DNA of 64,000 nucleotides from NCBI GenBank assembly GCA_949128115.1, contig OX421964.1, forward strand, positions 49,206,601-49,270,600, given 5' to 3'. Position 1 is the first letter of the stretch, and the number at the start of each line of letters is the position of its first letter. Shown here one piece after another: positions 23,593 through 34,776 of the stretch. The stretch comes from Anaspis maculata. Taxonomy: Eukaryota > Arthropoda > Insecta > Coleoptera > Scraptiidae. The notes under the pieces were generated by a model. It was not told the origin of the DNA and did no database searches. It was given only the letters and a program-made list of their open reading frames with translations. A program made the translations under genes and the position numbers.

Positions 23593-24630
23593 ACTATCCA
23601 ACCTGGCGTCCTGGCGAAAGACAATTTCAATTTCTTCGTCACTTTTTATTATGATCTATTTTGCCACTTCCATGATGCTGATGCCACTTATTCTTCTCAG
23701 TTGTACAGTTTCGATCCTATAAATGGAAACACTGGACATTACTTGTCATTCTTATTTTTCATATTCTGGCCGATTGTGAACTAATCTCCTCATAAGAACT
23801 TGGCTAGACATAGAAGAGAAATTTTTTTTTGTGCTGTTGTAAAGATTGGGTAGAAAAATCAAATAATATCAGCTCAAAATGAACAAGAAGGACATTATCA
23901 GTGACACAGTGTTCCCATTTATGAGCTCGTAACTGTACACGTGCCACTCTTAATTAAAAACGAAATGCTTTTGCAACTGATGATATCTAGTACATATTCA
24001 AGATAATGTAACGTGCAACGTGCGTGGCTCACATGTGCTTTGCTGGGAAAAATCAACACCGCGCAAAGTCAAATGGAGTCAATTAAAGCCACCAAACACT
24101 GCAACGCTCATAAGAACTCACACAAATCTGCGGTTGATCCGTGCACAAACGTTGTTCACATGTTGACCGTCAGGTGGCGTATTCGAGCTTGAAACTCGCC
24201 AATATTGTGGGTAGATATAAACTCGAGTGTAAAAATGCAGAATGGAAGAATATGGAGCCAACAAGGAAAAAAATGATTGAAGAAATGCGAATTATGTAGT
24301 AGTCCATCTCCTCATCCCTTCCAAGCTACGGGACCGTAAAGTAAATTGGTCCTGCGGTAGGATTCAGTTTGCTTGGAGGTATCCTCTGATTCGTGTCAAG
24401 GACACTATCTGGTTTGGGCGAATTTTGGGCCCGGCGCAATAGGTTTTTCTCAAATTGTGGTCGATTAGCTGCCCTATTTGCTTATATCAAATCGAAATGT
24501 TACTAAGGTAGTGATTTTGAACAATTATGCATGATTTTTTACTTCCCGGTTGTTTTCGAAGTGATTAATTTCAAGAAGAAAAAAAGCTCATAACTGGGCC
24601 TGGACTCACATCAGGTAGGTAGTAGGTAGG
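23593..24630. other. Intergenic stretch without recognised feature
   Basis: No gene, repeat boundary or RNA motif recognised. TAGGTAGTAGGTAGG occurs near 24615. Confidence 0.35.
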
Positions 24631-24632
24631 TT

Positions 24633-25230
24633 TTGAAATGTCGATAACTTTTTCATTTTTGAAAATATTTGAATAATTCTTTTCTAACATTAAAGGAGAA
24701 ACATGGGAAATTTGTCATGAAAGGTGTAAAAGATCATATTCATTGAATGTCGCCCGCATGCCTCTACACAAAAACGCCTTTTTCCTGGCCGTTACTACCC
24801 GAGACGGTCACTCACCCTGGCTTTGACTAGGAATACCCGCGTTTGGTGCAGAACCCTACTCAGATGCCCTTTTCTGCTCGTAGATCGCTTTCTCTCAGAA
24901 AATTTCAACTGATATCAAGAGTAGATTGCATTGAGCGTCGTGCGGGCCTATTTTGGAACTCGACACGGTTTCCATTTTCCGACGGTGATTTGTTCAAAAT
25001 GAAACTTGAACATTTCGTGAATTAGAAAAAATGCAATGCGAATTTCGACCTGCGGTAAGCCACACGAAATATTTATTTTAGGTACAGACTTGCTGCAAAT
25101 CATAGTTAGAGAAAAGGTTGAATTGAGTTTCGTGAGAGAAATTTTTGAAATCGGACTAACGGATTTCGAGTTTTCCTCCTTAGAATAACTGCAAATTTTC
25201 AACTTTTCGACCCGTAATCAGATTTTCATC
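24633..25230. repeat. Dispersed repeat family G, copy with empty hAT site
   Basis: Matches 25560-25734 plus 26878-27060 (ATATTTGAATAATTCTTTT, CGCATGCCT(C/T)TACACAAAA, TTTTTCCTGGCCGTTA, CACCCTGGCTTTGACTAG, ATACCCGCGTTTGGTGCAG). Here ACCCGAGACGG (about 24799-24809) is uninterrupted; in the other copy an element sits at that point. Confidence 0.8.
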
Positions 25231-25744
25231 TATTGTTTTTTAACGAGGCGTTACTGGTTCTTGAACTTTTCCGACAATTTCTGTCAAAATTCTCTTAATT
25301 TTCCGAGAGTTTCCTTCCCATTAGAAAATGCAAAACTGGCCTAGCTTATCGGAGCCGGACTCAAATGATAAACTTGAATAAAGCCTCAACTACTGACGAT
25401 TTTTACAATGGTTTTATTTGGAAAAGCTTCGTGGTTTTCAGCAAAATTGTCCCATGTTTGAATCTGATTTCAATAATTAATCACAGCTTGCCTATCTTCA
25501 TGTCGCTTGGTCCTTCAGAATTGTTATTGTAGGAATTTCAGATAGCAGAGTAGGTAGATATTGAGATGTAGATGACTTTTAAATTTTTCAATATATTTGA
25601 ATAATTCTTTTTCAATCTTGAAGAAGAAACAAGGGAAATCCGTTACATTACGTGTGAAAAATCATATCCATCAAAGGCTGTCCGCATGCCTTTACACAAA
25701 AAAAGTATTTTTCCTGGCCGTTATTACCCGAGACTAGGGTTTCA

Positions 25745-25905
25745 CGAGACCAAGACCAAGACCAAGACCCGCTTGGTCTTGGTCTTGGTCTCGAAAATGT
25801 CTGAAAATCTGGTCTTGGTCTTGGTCTTGGTCTTGGTCTTGACAGCAAGAGTCTTGGTCTTGACGTGGAGGTCTTGGTCTTGGTCTCGAGTCTCGATTCC
25901 CCAAT
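25745..25905. repeat. Left CCAAGA/TCTTGG hexamer block
   Basis: About 20 hexamer units, first as ACCAAG then as TCTTGG, broken by short spacers. A mirror block lies at 26706-26862. Open frames here translate to Lys-Thr or Leu-Val repeats and are not genes. Confidence 0.85.
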
Positions 25906-26705
25906 CCCCAAGTCCAAAATAAAAATACAACAACAAGAACAATAATTTAAAAAACTATTGCCTCGACTATTACGAACCCTATCAAACTAAATTATTATTT
26001 TTTATCAACAATTTCCAAAGCTACAATGCCTTGAACGAATTTTAACTAGAACTCCAAGCGTCTCCAAGCGAAGATTAAGATGGAATTAGAAAATTTTTGT
26101 TTGTTCTTTAAATAAAACACAATACATAAACTTTGGATTCTTTGTATTTTTAAGAAACACCCTCAAACAAAGTAGTTTTGAAAACCCCCGCAAGTACCTA
26201 CTATATGGGAAACAGAGAAAAGCAAAGAGGCTATGCCGGGTTGTAATTGTGGGTAGGTATACATATAGAAAACGATGTATTTTTATTTGGGCTGGTTATT
26301 CAATACGTCCTACTAATTTGTTAGATTTTACTTTTATGACTTCACTTCAGGGCCTGGGGTAGGTATGTGTTGCCTGCCAAATGGAATAGTATCCCGTATT
26401 AGTAGGTACCATAAATCAAGCACTTTGTCACAACTATACACTATTTACGAGTTGAACCATAAAAACTGTTGAACTTAGCCACGGCACCTCGCGGCACCTC
26501 GCACATCCACAATAAATTACCTTCATGCAATAACTAATAATAAAAGTAAAAGTTCTAATCGAGGCAGTGTTCTTAAGTCAATCACATAATATTTAACATT
26601 CTTAAAAATGAACCCGACCACAGACTTGCATAATATGGTATATACTGTTGCTCGCATCTAGCTAGATTTTTTTTCTTTGAATTAGTCAAAATACGGAAAA
26701 AAAGT

Positions 26706-26862
26706 CGAGACTCGAGACCAAGACTTGAAAAGTCTTGGTCTTGGTCTTGGTCTTGGGGGCCAAGTCTTGGTCTTGGTCTCGACAATAAAATGATGGTCTT
26801 GGTCTTGGTCTTGGTCTTGAATTCGAGACCAAGACCAAGACCAAGACCAAGACCAAGGCCGG
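26706..26862. repeat. Right CCAAGA/TCTTGG hexamer block
   Basis: Same hexamer in both orientations, including five adjacent ACCAAG units beside the right TIR. Belongs to the element at 25735-26877. Confidence 0.85.
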
Positions 26863-27267
26863 TCTCGTGAAACCCTACCCGAGACGGTCGCTCACCCTGG
26901 CTTTGACTAGAAATACCCGCGTTTGGTGCAGGACTCTACTCAATTTGTTCCTTCCTGCTTTTACATCAACTTTTTTCAAAAAATTTTAACCGATATCTAA
27001 AGTAGATTGCATTGGGCGTCCTGTAGGTCTGTTTTCAAATTCGACACGGTTTCAGTTCACCTGATAGCCCGATCGCGGAAGCTCTAGAGACTTTCATCAG
27101 CTTTGCGAATATTTTGGTATCCCTCAAATAACGGCTCCTCCACCAATAATGCATTATCTGTCTATTTGCGCATCGTGATCTCCAGTGAGTTTCGTAGTAC
27201 TGGCTCCCCTCTCTAAAATCTGTTCGTCCCGAGCAAGCACTTCGTTATTCCTGGACGTTTTTTTTTT

Positions 27268-27460
27268 TTGATCACGGTGTACGGTTCCTCCCACTCCTTT
27301 TTTGCGTTGTGGTTGTACAGTCATATAATGTTACCTTCTTGAAATCCTCCAGAGTTGGCTTTCAAGTTGTATAGCGTTATTCGCGTTTTCATCCGTCGGT
27401 CACAATACGGATCCCTTGTATTCTGAAATGGTTATTGGCTCATCCTCAGGTCTGCCAAAC
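27268..27460 (-). pseudogene. Ty3/gypsy integrase C-terminal fragment, minus strand
   Basis: Read on the minus strand it gives FGRPEDEPITISEY near 27460, then RMKTR, LYNLKANSGGFQEG and, after a stop codon, EWEEPYTVI. These match the tail of gypsy integrase (insertion spacer plus GPY/F module). Stops and length changes break it. It lies head to head with the gag remnant that starts at 27606. Confidence 0.75.
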
Positions 27461-27545
27461 TTTCGTTTAGTAACAATATAACAATATTGTTACGAGCGGC
27501 GATCCCGTACGCGAAATATCGTAACATTTGGTGTCAGAAAGCGGT
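27461..27545 (+). mobile_element. Possible LTR end and primer-binding site of the gypsy remnant
   Basis: AATATTGTTACGAGC... ends CGTAACA, followed directly by TTTGGTGTCAGAAAGCGG, the kind of TGGTGTCAGAA primer site found beside gypsy 5' LTRs. The 5' extent of the LTR is not visible and no 3' LTR is found. Confidence 0.45.
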
Positions 27546-27605
27546 ATAATTGAGAGTAATTCGGCTTGCGACTACAGGACGTTCAAAACATTCGTGATTT
27601 GGTAA

Positions 27606-28612
27606 ATGCCGGAGACGAGAAACATGTCGAAGACAGGAGTCGAAGACGCTTTGGCGAGCATCATGGCGATGATGCAAGAACAAAAGACGAAACGCCAGGT
27701 AGAGAAAGAAGAACAGGAGAAGAGGCGTTTGGAAGATAAAGAAGATTGAAGAATCTTCTAGAAGGACAGGAAAAAGGATTGAAGAATCTTTTACAAGAAC
27801 AGCGTCTAAAAGACAAAGAAGAACTGAGAAACCTGCTGGAAGAACAGGAAAAGATACGCCTGGAGGAAATGGAAGAAATATTAGCCGTTGTGGAACAACA
27901 AACGCGGTATTTGGACGGCAGCGTGAGCAAGCTAGAAAAATAAGTGAAAGCGGTGAAGGCCAACATGACGAAGCTAGAGCAACAGGTTCAGAAAATCGCC
28001 GCCAGTGCTGCGATGGTCAGTTCAGCGGGTGTCCAACGTGTGAAGCTGCCAAACTTCGATGGGAAAAGCCCATGGACAACCTATAGGAGACAGTTCGATG
28101 CCGCTGCCGAAGCAAACGGATGGAGCGACGATGAGAGAGCCACAGCTCTAGTCCTGGCTCTCAGAGGCTCAGCATTGGAGCTGCTCCAGACGATTCCTAA
28201 GAGTGAGCAGAAGGACTTTGCCAAGCTGACGAGGGTCCTGGAGCTTCGGTATGGGGACAATCATGTGCGGCAGATCCATCAAACCCAGTTGAAGGCCAGA
28301 ACACAAAAGAGCGGAGAAAGCCTTCAGGAATTCGAATCCAAAGTCCTGAGGCTGGTTTACCTGGCCTATCCAGCTTATCCAGCGGATGTTTTGGCCGACA
28401 TCGCCAAGGAAACTTTCATGGGCGGAATAAAACATCGAAAATTGCGTCAGATGGTCATGATCAGCAATCCAGCCAACATCAGCGACGCACTCATCCAAGC
28501 TATTCGCATCGAGGCTGCCAAAGATGCTTCGCGCCCTCATCGTTTTAGGGAGGTGAACTTTGACGAATCCAGAGCATCACATGCTTCCGAAATCGGCGAA
28601 GGAGATGTTTAG
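27606..28612 (+). pseudogene. Ty3/gypsy Gag, broken
   Basis: From an ATG at 27606 the frame gives a charged coiled-coil head (KEEQEKRRLEDKED), which shifts frame near 27745 and is broken again by a TAA at 27941. The capsid-like part follows (27944-28612, 222 codons), with PNFDGKSPWTTYRRQF, LRGSALELLQ and ETFMGGIKHRKLR, typical of Ty3/gypsy Gag. A +1 shift separates it from the nucleocapsid frame that starts at about 28560. Confidence 0.88.
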
Positions 28613-29297
28613 GGAACTTCTTAGCGCCATGTCTCGGAACAGACCCCAAGGCGAGCCAAGAGCTGGAGGAAGGCCGCGTTGCTTCGGCTGTGGAAGAACG
28701 GGACATCTTCGTCGGGACTGCAGGCAATGGTCGAGTTCAGCAGACTGTTTCATAGCGGAACGGAGAACGATCTCGACTGCTGATCGAGAAAGTCACCAAC
28801 CGAGAGAAAGCAATCGTAGAGGAGGAAGACCACGTTGCTTTGAATGTGGAAGGGACGGACATCTGCAACGCGACTGCAGGCGACGATACGCTTCAGCAGA
28901 CTTTATTCTGAAACGGAAAGCTGCTGATCGAGGAGGTCATCAGTCGAAAGAAAGCAATCGCACAGGAGGAAGGCTGCGTTGCTCCAATTGTGGAAAGAAT
29001 GGCCATCTGCAGCGTGATTGCTGGCAACCGTACCGTTTAGCAAATCGTTCCAGGCTGAAACGGGGAGCTGCTGATCAGGGAAGTAAACATCGTCCTGGAA
29101 GGAGTCATGATAATGGCAACACAGATGATCTTTCTCGAAGACCACGCACCGAGGACTACAGGCACGACAAGAGGGTAGACCAGCAGAATGGGAACGTCGA
29201 AATCAAAGCACTTGTCTTTGAAACCCCGAGAAATTGGACTACGGCTGAGCTCAAGAAAGAGCAGCGTGAGGACCCAGCTATCGGTTTGCTTGCTTAA
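28560..29297 (+). pseudogene. Gypsy nucleocapsid with three zinc knuckles, fused to a pol tail
   Basis: Three CX2CX4HX4C knuckles are seen: CFGCGRTGHLRRDC, CFECGRDGHLQRDC and CSNCGKNGHLQRDC, encoded by tandem units about 150 bp long. The frame then runs directly into WTTAELKKEQREDPAIG, which in intact elements lies just before integrase. Protease, reverse transcriptase and RNase H are therefore missing by deletion. A TAA at 29295 stops the frame. Confidence 0.85.
28669..29100 (+). repeat. Tandem triplication of zinc-knuckle units
   Basis: Units start near 28669, 28821 and 28966. Each contains GGAGGAAG(G/A)C, a knuckle, CAGCAGACT or an equivalent, a GAAACGG-type block and GCTGCTGATC. Divergence between units shows the triplication is not recent. 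Confidence 0.75.
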
Positions 29298-29879
29298 AGA
29301 AAAGAACTTGGCCAGGAAAGACCAGAATGGGCCGAGATATCTGGTGAAGGGCCCCACTTCAAGGCTCTTTGGGCTAGGTGGAATTCTCTGAGAATAGAGA
29401 ACGGGTTGCTGAAGAGAGTCTGGGAGAGTCCCGATAGGAAGAAAGAGATATCTCAATTAGTGCTTCCAAAGAAGAGAGTGAAGGAGGTCCTAGAAGAAAT
29501 GCACAATGGCGTCACTGGGGGGCACCTTGGGGTGAATAAGACGTTGGACAAGGTGCGCGAGCGGTTCTACTGGGTGAACTACCGGAACGACGTGGAAACA
29601 TGGTGTCGTCATTGCAAGGTTTGTGCGGTCAGCTAAGGACCAAGAATTCGCAGTCGAGGAGAGTTGAAAACGCGTTACGACTTGAAGACGAACTCCACGG
29701 GATTTCAAGCAGGTGACCTGGTCTGGTTGTACAATCTTCAGCGCAGGAAAGGAAGGTCTCCGAAGTTGCATCTGTCGTGGGAAGGACCGTACACGGTAGT
29801 CAAGAGAATTATTGACGTCAGCCAAAGAAGTCAAGAACAAACAAAATTAACATATATAACAAACGTTTATATCTCTTGA
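29298..29879 (+). pseudogene. Gypsy integrase remnant lacking the catalytic core
   Basis: After the stop at 29295 the same frame continues to the H2C2 zinc-binding region (HNGVTGGHLGVNKTLDKV, then CRHCKVC) and stops at 29634. It resumes at 29664 as YDLKTNSTGFQAGDLVWLYN and WEGPYTVVKRI. The catalytic DDE core between these parts is deleted. It can only be a relic or a passenger of another element. Confidence 0.85.
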
Positions 29880-29899
29880 CCAAAGAGAACTTCGCCAAT

Positions 29900-31150
29900 T
29901 TTCCGTCTCCTATCCGCCATTTTTAATTTTGACGTTTTGGCGATTTTCAAACTGGTGTTTGTAGCCTGCTGAACTCAGTAGATTGCTGTTACAAAAAAAT
30001 ATCGGTTAAATCGATCAATAAGTGAAAAAATGGCAGGTGAGAAACTAACATGTAATTAAGTAATAGTCGATGCATATCTAAGAAAGTAATCAACAAACTT
30101 ATTTGAAATCGATATATCTTCACAACTGATGAACCGATTGAACTCGATGTGTTCCTCAAATGCAAGGCAAAGTTCATTCTTCCCAATTCTGTCTTTTGTT
30201 TTGTAATTTTGATATTTCTTGACCAAGCGTCGTGGTCGGCAGTGTTCCGTCTTACAACCACCATTTTGAATTCTGACTTTTTGACCATTTCAAAACTGGT
30301 GTTTGTAGCCGATTCAATTAGATAGGCACTGAAGCAAATATAGTTTGAATTGACAAATAAATAAAAATGGCAGGCGAGAAACTAATCAATGACTGCGTTT
30401 TTATCGCAGCTTTGGATCCGATCGAAACTCTATCCGATCGGGTCGATCCGCTTGAAACAGCCAATATAAACTGTCGGGATTGAGATTTCAATCGGATCGA
30501 GGAGTTCAAATCGATCCGGTGCTTTAGCCGGCTTGACTTGAGTCGAGCGGATCGAGGCTTGCATCCGCTCGTATTTCACCCAATGTGAACGGGATGGGAT
30601 TGAAGTGACAGATGACCAACTTGTAAACAAAGCGTTATTTTCACGAAATCAAGTGATGCCTTCCAGTAATTGTGAATAAAATACACCAAGAAAATTCAAA
30701 ATAATATCTTTTCCGGTTGGCGCAGTTTGACGCGTTTTAAACCATGTTGTTGTCTCTCATAAATTCTAACCTAATTCTAAAGTAGTAAAATAGGATTGAG
30801 CGAAGCGGATCGAACGTGCGACGATAAAAACGCGCTTGACTGGGGCCACTCTGGATCCGATCGAAACTCGAGCGGATCGAACGCTGCGATAGAAACGCAG
30901 TCAATAAAATAAGTAATCAACCTTTATTTCAAATCGCTATATCTTTGTACAGGATGAACCGATTTGGGTCGTTGTTGTTTTGGTTTGTTAGAGGAAATCT
31001 GTCCTTTCCAAAACCATCATTAAAGTTACCATCGCAAGAATCGCAAGAGCGTTTATAAAAAATGAACGAGCTCAAAAAATGGTATATTTTTACTTGCCTC
31101 CGCCATTTTGAATCTTGACGTTTCGTCCATTTTGTTGCTTGACTTTTACA
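29900..31150. repeat. Tandem ~360-bp units interrupted by a MITE
   Basis: Units share CGCCATTTT(T/G)AAT, TTGACGTTTT, AAACTGGTGTTTGTAGCC, GGCAGG(T/C)GAGAAACTAA, AAGTAATCAAC, ATATCTT and GATGAACCGATT. They start near 29918, 30258 and 31105. The second is split by the element at 30389-30903. Confidence 0.65.
30389..30903. mobile_element. MITE with CGGATCGA-rich interior
   Basis: 515 bp; TIRs TGACTGCGTTTTTATCGCAGC and the inverse GCTGCGATAGAAACGCAGTCA (two mismatches). The interior has many GATCCGATCGAAACT / GCGGATCGA blocks. No coding content; target duplication not clear. Confidence 0.78.
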
Positions 31151-31967
31151 ACCTATTCATTTGACTATTCAGTGATACTCAGTTTGCTGAAATCGGAGGA
31201 ATAACAAATATTTGGCGAGGAAAATAAAACAGTCAGGTTTTTGCTAGGCCCACCCAGTAGGTACGTCCCTTTTATGATGAGTAACACTTGTATTTCAGGT
31301 ACATTTGAGAAACAGTTCGAGATATCTCAAAGTGGTTTGTTCCACACCAATGAGCATCGGATGAGGAGTATGTGCGCTAATTTTCATGTTCCGACCTATT
31401 TTGGTTCATAAAACAGAATTTCTCGATTTTTGATCACCCTGTAGGCATCTGCAAAGGGGTTGCCATCGTAGAGACACAGTTCGGAATAAGGGCATTGGTC
31501 CGTATTACGATCCTGCCGGATGGCATCGCGATACCACGGGAAGCAACTTTCAGGCCATTCCAAGCGAAAACGTCTGTTCGATTCATAGGATCATAATAAC
31601 CTGGGATAGTAGAGAAGAAAAAAATTTTTTCGATTATGATCTCCCCATGACTGTTTTTTGTAACTTTGCCTATTTGAAGATTGGCACGACCTTTCCAATA
31701 TATGACAAAAAAATGGTGAAACAGTCATAAGGGCCTTGTGAGGCCCAAAACCTCGACAACTTCGATTGTATTCTTTGTGAACACATCTGCAAGATCATAA
31801 TAATAAGAGATCACTTTGAAAAAATGTTCAAAACAAGAATCAACCTAAGCAACGTAGCATTTTTCAGATTTCCTTTTTTGAAAATACTCGCCGAGTTTTG
31901 TATTATTAGTTCGTATTTTATTTTATATCTTCGGAAATATACGACCGATTTTGATTCTATTGGATAC
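31151..31967. other. Intergenic stretch without recognised gene
   Basis: AT-rich, no open frame with coding character and no clear repeat boundary. Confidence 0.35.
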
Positions 31968-31973
31968 AGTGCG

Positions 31974-32476
31974 GGGAGCACGCCGTCTGTTTACGAATTT
32001 CGTATACGAAGCTTGCGTATTTTCTATTATATAAACTTGCGTGTTTTCGTTCGTCTTCGCAATCGGAAACGATCGTAAAAAGTCGTGCCCGTGGATGAAG
32101 GCCGCCATATTGCTAAAATTTCAGCGACGAAGAGGGAAGATGCAGATATATTATGCTAGACAAAGACAAGAAAGATCGACACTTTCCGCAAAACCCAAGG
32201 TTTTCGTATTCGCACGGAGCTTGCGGGCTGTGCATAGGCACGGCTGTGGGTAGGATACGCAAGGGGCTGGTCGATTTCTACGAAATAAGGAAGTGGCGTG
32301 CTCGCAAAATTCGGATACGAAAACGAACTTCGTAACCGCTTGAACGCATGCTCTGCACGGGGCAGAAGACGCAAGGGATTGGGCGATATTCACTATTTAC
32401 GAAACATGAAAGTGGCGTGCTAGCAAAATTCGTATACGAACACGAATTTCGTAACCGATTGACGGCGTGCTCCCAC
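31974..32476. mobile_element. MITE-like element with CGTATACGAA repeats
   Basis: Ends GGGAGCACGCCGTC and the inverse GACGGCGTGCTCCC. The interior includes two direct copies (about 32283-32352 and 32401-32473) sharing AGTGGCGTGCT, GCAAAATTCG, ATACGAA and TTCGTAACCG. No gene. Confidence 0.65.
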
Positions 32477-32886
32477 CACAGGGGTGCGATTCTTCGAGAA
32501 AAATCTTTGGTCCAAATAAATCAAGGAGTTAACTTCACCTCACGCTGGTATCACCATCGCTACCTCATGGACAGGAACCGTCATTCTACCATTATTATTA
32601 TTATTATTTTAAACTAATTTTATTCAAAATTGACAATGTCTCTATGTACATATTACAATAGGTACCTCCTATCACGAAATGATAATTATACATAAATACT
32701 CAGGAGGACTTCTTCTCATATGCCTGAAATTAAAAAAGAGTGATTAGGTATGCGGTATATCCAAAGATTCTAAAGCATTATTATAATTCTTCAAGCGATG
32801 ATAGCAATAATTCTTGGAAATGAGAAACAAGTTTTCTTGTCTAGGATAACTTTTAAATCAACACTCAACACACGCCCACAGGACAT

Positions 32887-33010
32887 AAAAATAACATTCC
32901 TTTTAAAGGCTCTGTTACGCTGTTATCACCTAGGATACAGTCAATGGCTGACATGATGTTTTACATAACAACATACCGTTTATGGAATGTTATTTTTCAC
33001 AGAATCGCAC
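32887..33010. mobile_element. MITE family H, copy 1
   Basis: AATAACATTCC at the left and GGAATGTTATTTTT ... AGAATCGCAC at the right; same termini as the copy at 46649-46780. Interior GCTCTGTTACG and its inverse partner are diverged. Confidence 0.7.
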
Positions 33011-33838
33011 TATTAGAGTACTCGGAATACCAAAGGGACCTGTGGGCGGAGCCCAACTGCGCGAACTGAGCTCATGTAGTGGTGCATCTAGATTTGCAGT
33101 GGGATTTTAGGTTCGCCTGTGACATAGTAATTTTAGCTAGTAATGGTCCACCGCTCCAGCTGACGGTGTTGCTTCCCCTATTTCAACACACGGACTCGTC
33201 CAAAACGATTTTTGTTTTTCTGTTCAGCCCCGCCCACAGGTCCCTGTGGTGTGCTGTCAACTCTAGTACAGTTACGAGCTCATAAATAGAAACTTTTTGA
33301 CACTGACACTGTTTTTATTTTCAATTTGAGCTGATATTATTTGATTTTTCTACCCGACCTTTACAACAGCACAAAATAGACGTTCTTTTTTATGGCTGCT
33401 AGTCATGCAAGTTCCTATGAGGAGATTAGTTCACGATCGGTCATAATATGGAAAATAAGAATGACAAGGTAATCTCAAGTGTTTCTATTTGAGATCGTTA
33501 CTGTACCTATCAAGGCCTGCTGAAAAATTGAGTGTGTAACAGGTCTTTGCCCGTATTGAAATTACGTTTGACCTGACCTGACTGCATCAAATGCATATTG
33601 TAACCCCAATTTTGGGGAGATGCGATCTGATTGTGTTGGTGATCGTCCTGTCGGTGAGTTGTTTGTCGATTCATTTAGATCGATTTCTTTTTGTGCGAAA
33701 CAGTGAATTTTTTTGGCTTTGAAACATAATGTTCATAAATTGGAATGAATGGATTGACTGAATCACTGAGTATTTTGACAGCGAAGCCAACTCTGAATTA
33801 AAATTTTGTTGATCATATTATGCAGTATAAAAATGGTA
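33011..33838. other. 3' flank of the downstream ABCC gene
   Basis: Likely includes its 3' UTR. AATAAA on the minus strand occurs near 33313-33318. No other gene seen. Confidence 0.4.
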
Positions 33839-34776
33839 TCATACCTCTGCGGCAATTTTGATCAAATTCTCTTCCATTTCTCGCCCAGCCTCCCTCAGAA
33901 ATTGGTAGAACTTGGAATTTTTATCACAAGCGAGTTTGTAGGGAGCATCAAACTCAACGACTCTCCCTTCATCCATGACCAAGACCCGGTCAGAGTCCAT
34001 CACAGTGTTCAACCTATGCGCTATGGTTAAGATTGTGCAATCTTTGAAAATCTCCTTTATCACATTCTGAATCAAATAATCAGTTCTCGAGTCAACATTA
34101 GCCGTCGCTTCGTCCATGATGAATATCTTGTTGTTCCGCAGCACAGCCCTGGCTAAACATACCAGATGTTTTTGACCGACACTCAAGTTGCTTCCTCTTT
34201 CGGCAATTTGCGAGTCCAACAGCAAGTGCTTCATTTTCACCTGGTCTAAGACGTTCCACAATTTGGAATCTTCGAACATGCCGAAAGGATCCAAATTGTC
34301 TCTAAGACTTCCGGAGAACAGCACCGGGTCTTGAGGGATGATCGAAATGTTTCTTCGTAACGTTTTCAATGGAACGCTTTCGATGTCTACGCCATCTACG
34401 GCGATGTTGCCCTTGTATCGAACCAGGCGGAACAGCGTCGACACCAACGAGGACTTGCCGGCGCCAGTTCTACCGACAATTCCAATTTTTTCTCGTGGAT
34501 TTATGGTGATGTTGATCTTTCTAAGTACATTTGGACCTTCGAGAGAATACTGGAGTGAAACCGAGTTGAACTCAATTTTGCCGTCCGAGGGCCAGTTCGG
34601 ATTTTTGAGTTTCGCAACTGTCTTCGCTTCCGGTTCGATTTGGATGTACTCCACGATGCGTTCGACTGAAGTCATTTGGTTCTCTAGCTCGCTCCATTGA
34701 CGTATACCGAATTGTACAACTCCAGTTAGAGAAATGGCTTGAGTTATTGCCAGTCCTACTTCACCAGCGAAGGTTT
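33839..34776 (-). CDS. Downstream ABCC gene, exon 8 (NBD2 and stop)
   Basis: The exon starts after TTTACAG and completes a Glu codon (G|AA) to give ETFAGEVGLAITQA, the usual ABCC join of TMD2 to NBD2. It holds a complete NBD2 and ends AAEV-stop. A possible AATAAA lies near 33313-33318 on this strand, about 520 bp downstream; the true 3' end is not resolved. Confidence 0.94.

Larger units (their letters stand above)
25735..26877. mobile_element. hAT-like element with hexamer-rich ends
   Basis: 1143 bp with 17-bp perfect TIRs TAGGGTTTCACGAGACC, flanked by the 8-bp duplication CCCGAGAC (25727-25734, 26878-26885). The subterminal 150-170 bp at both ends consist of CCAAGA / TCTTGG hexamers in both orientations. 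The AT-rich middle encodes no transposase, so it is non-autonomous. The related repeat at 24633 supplies the empty site. Confidence 0.9.

Noticed and set aside
25648..25942. Open frames rich in Lys-Thr, Arg-Pro or Leu-Val
   Set aside because: They read the CCAAGA hexamer arrays of a transposon in all frames.
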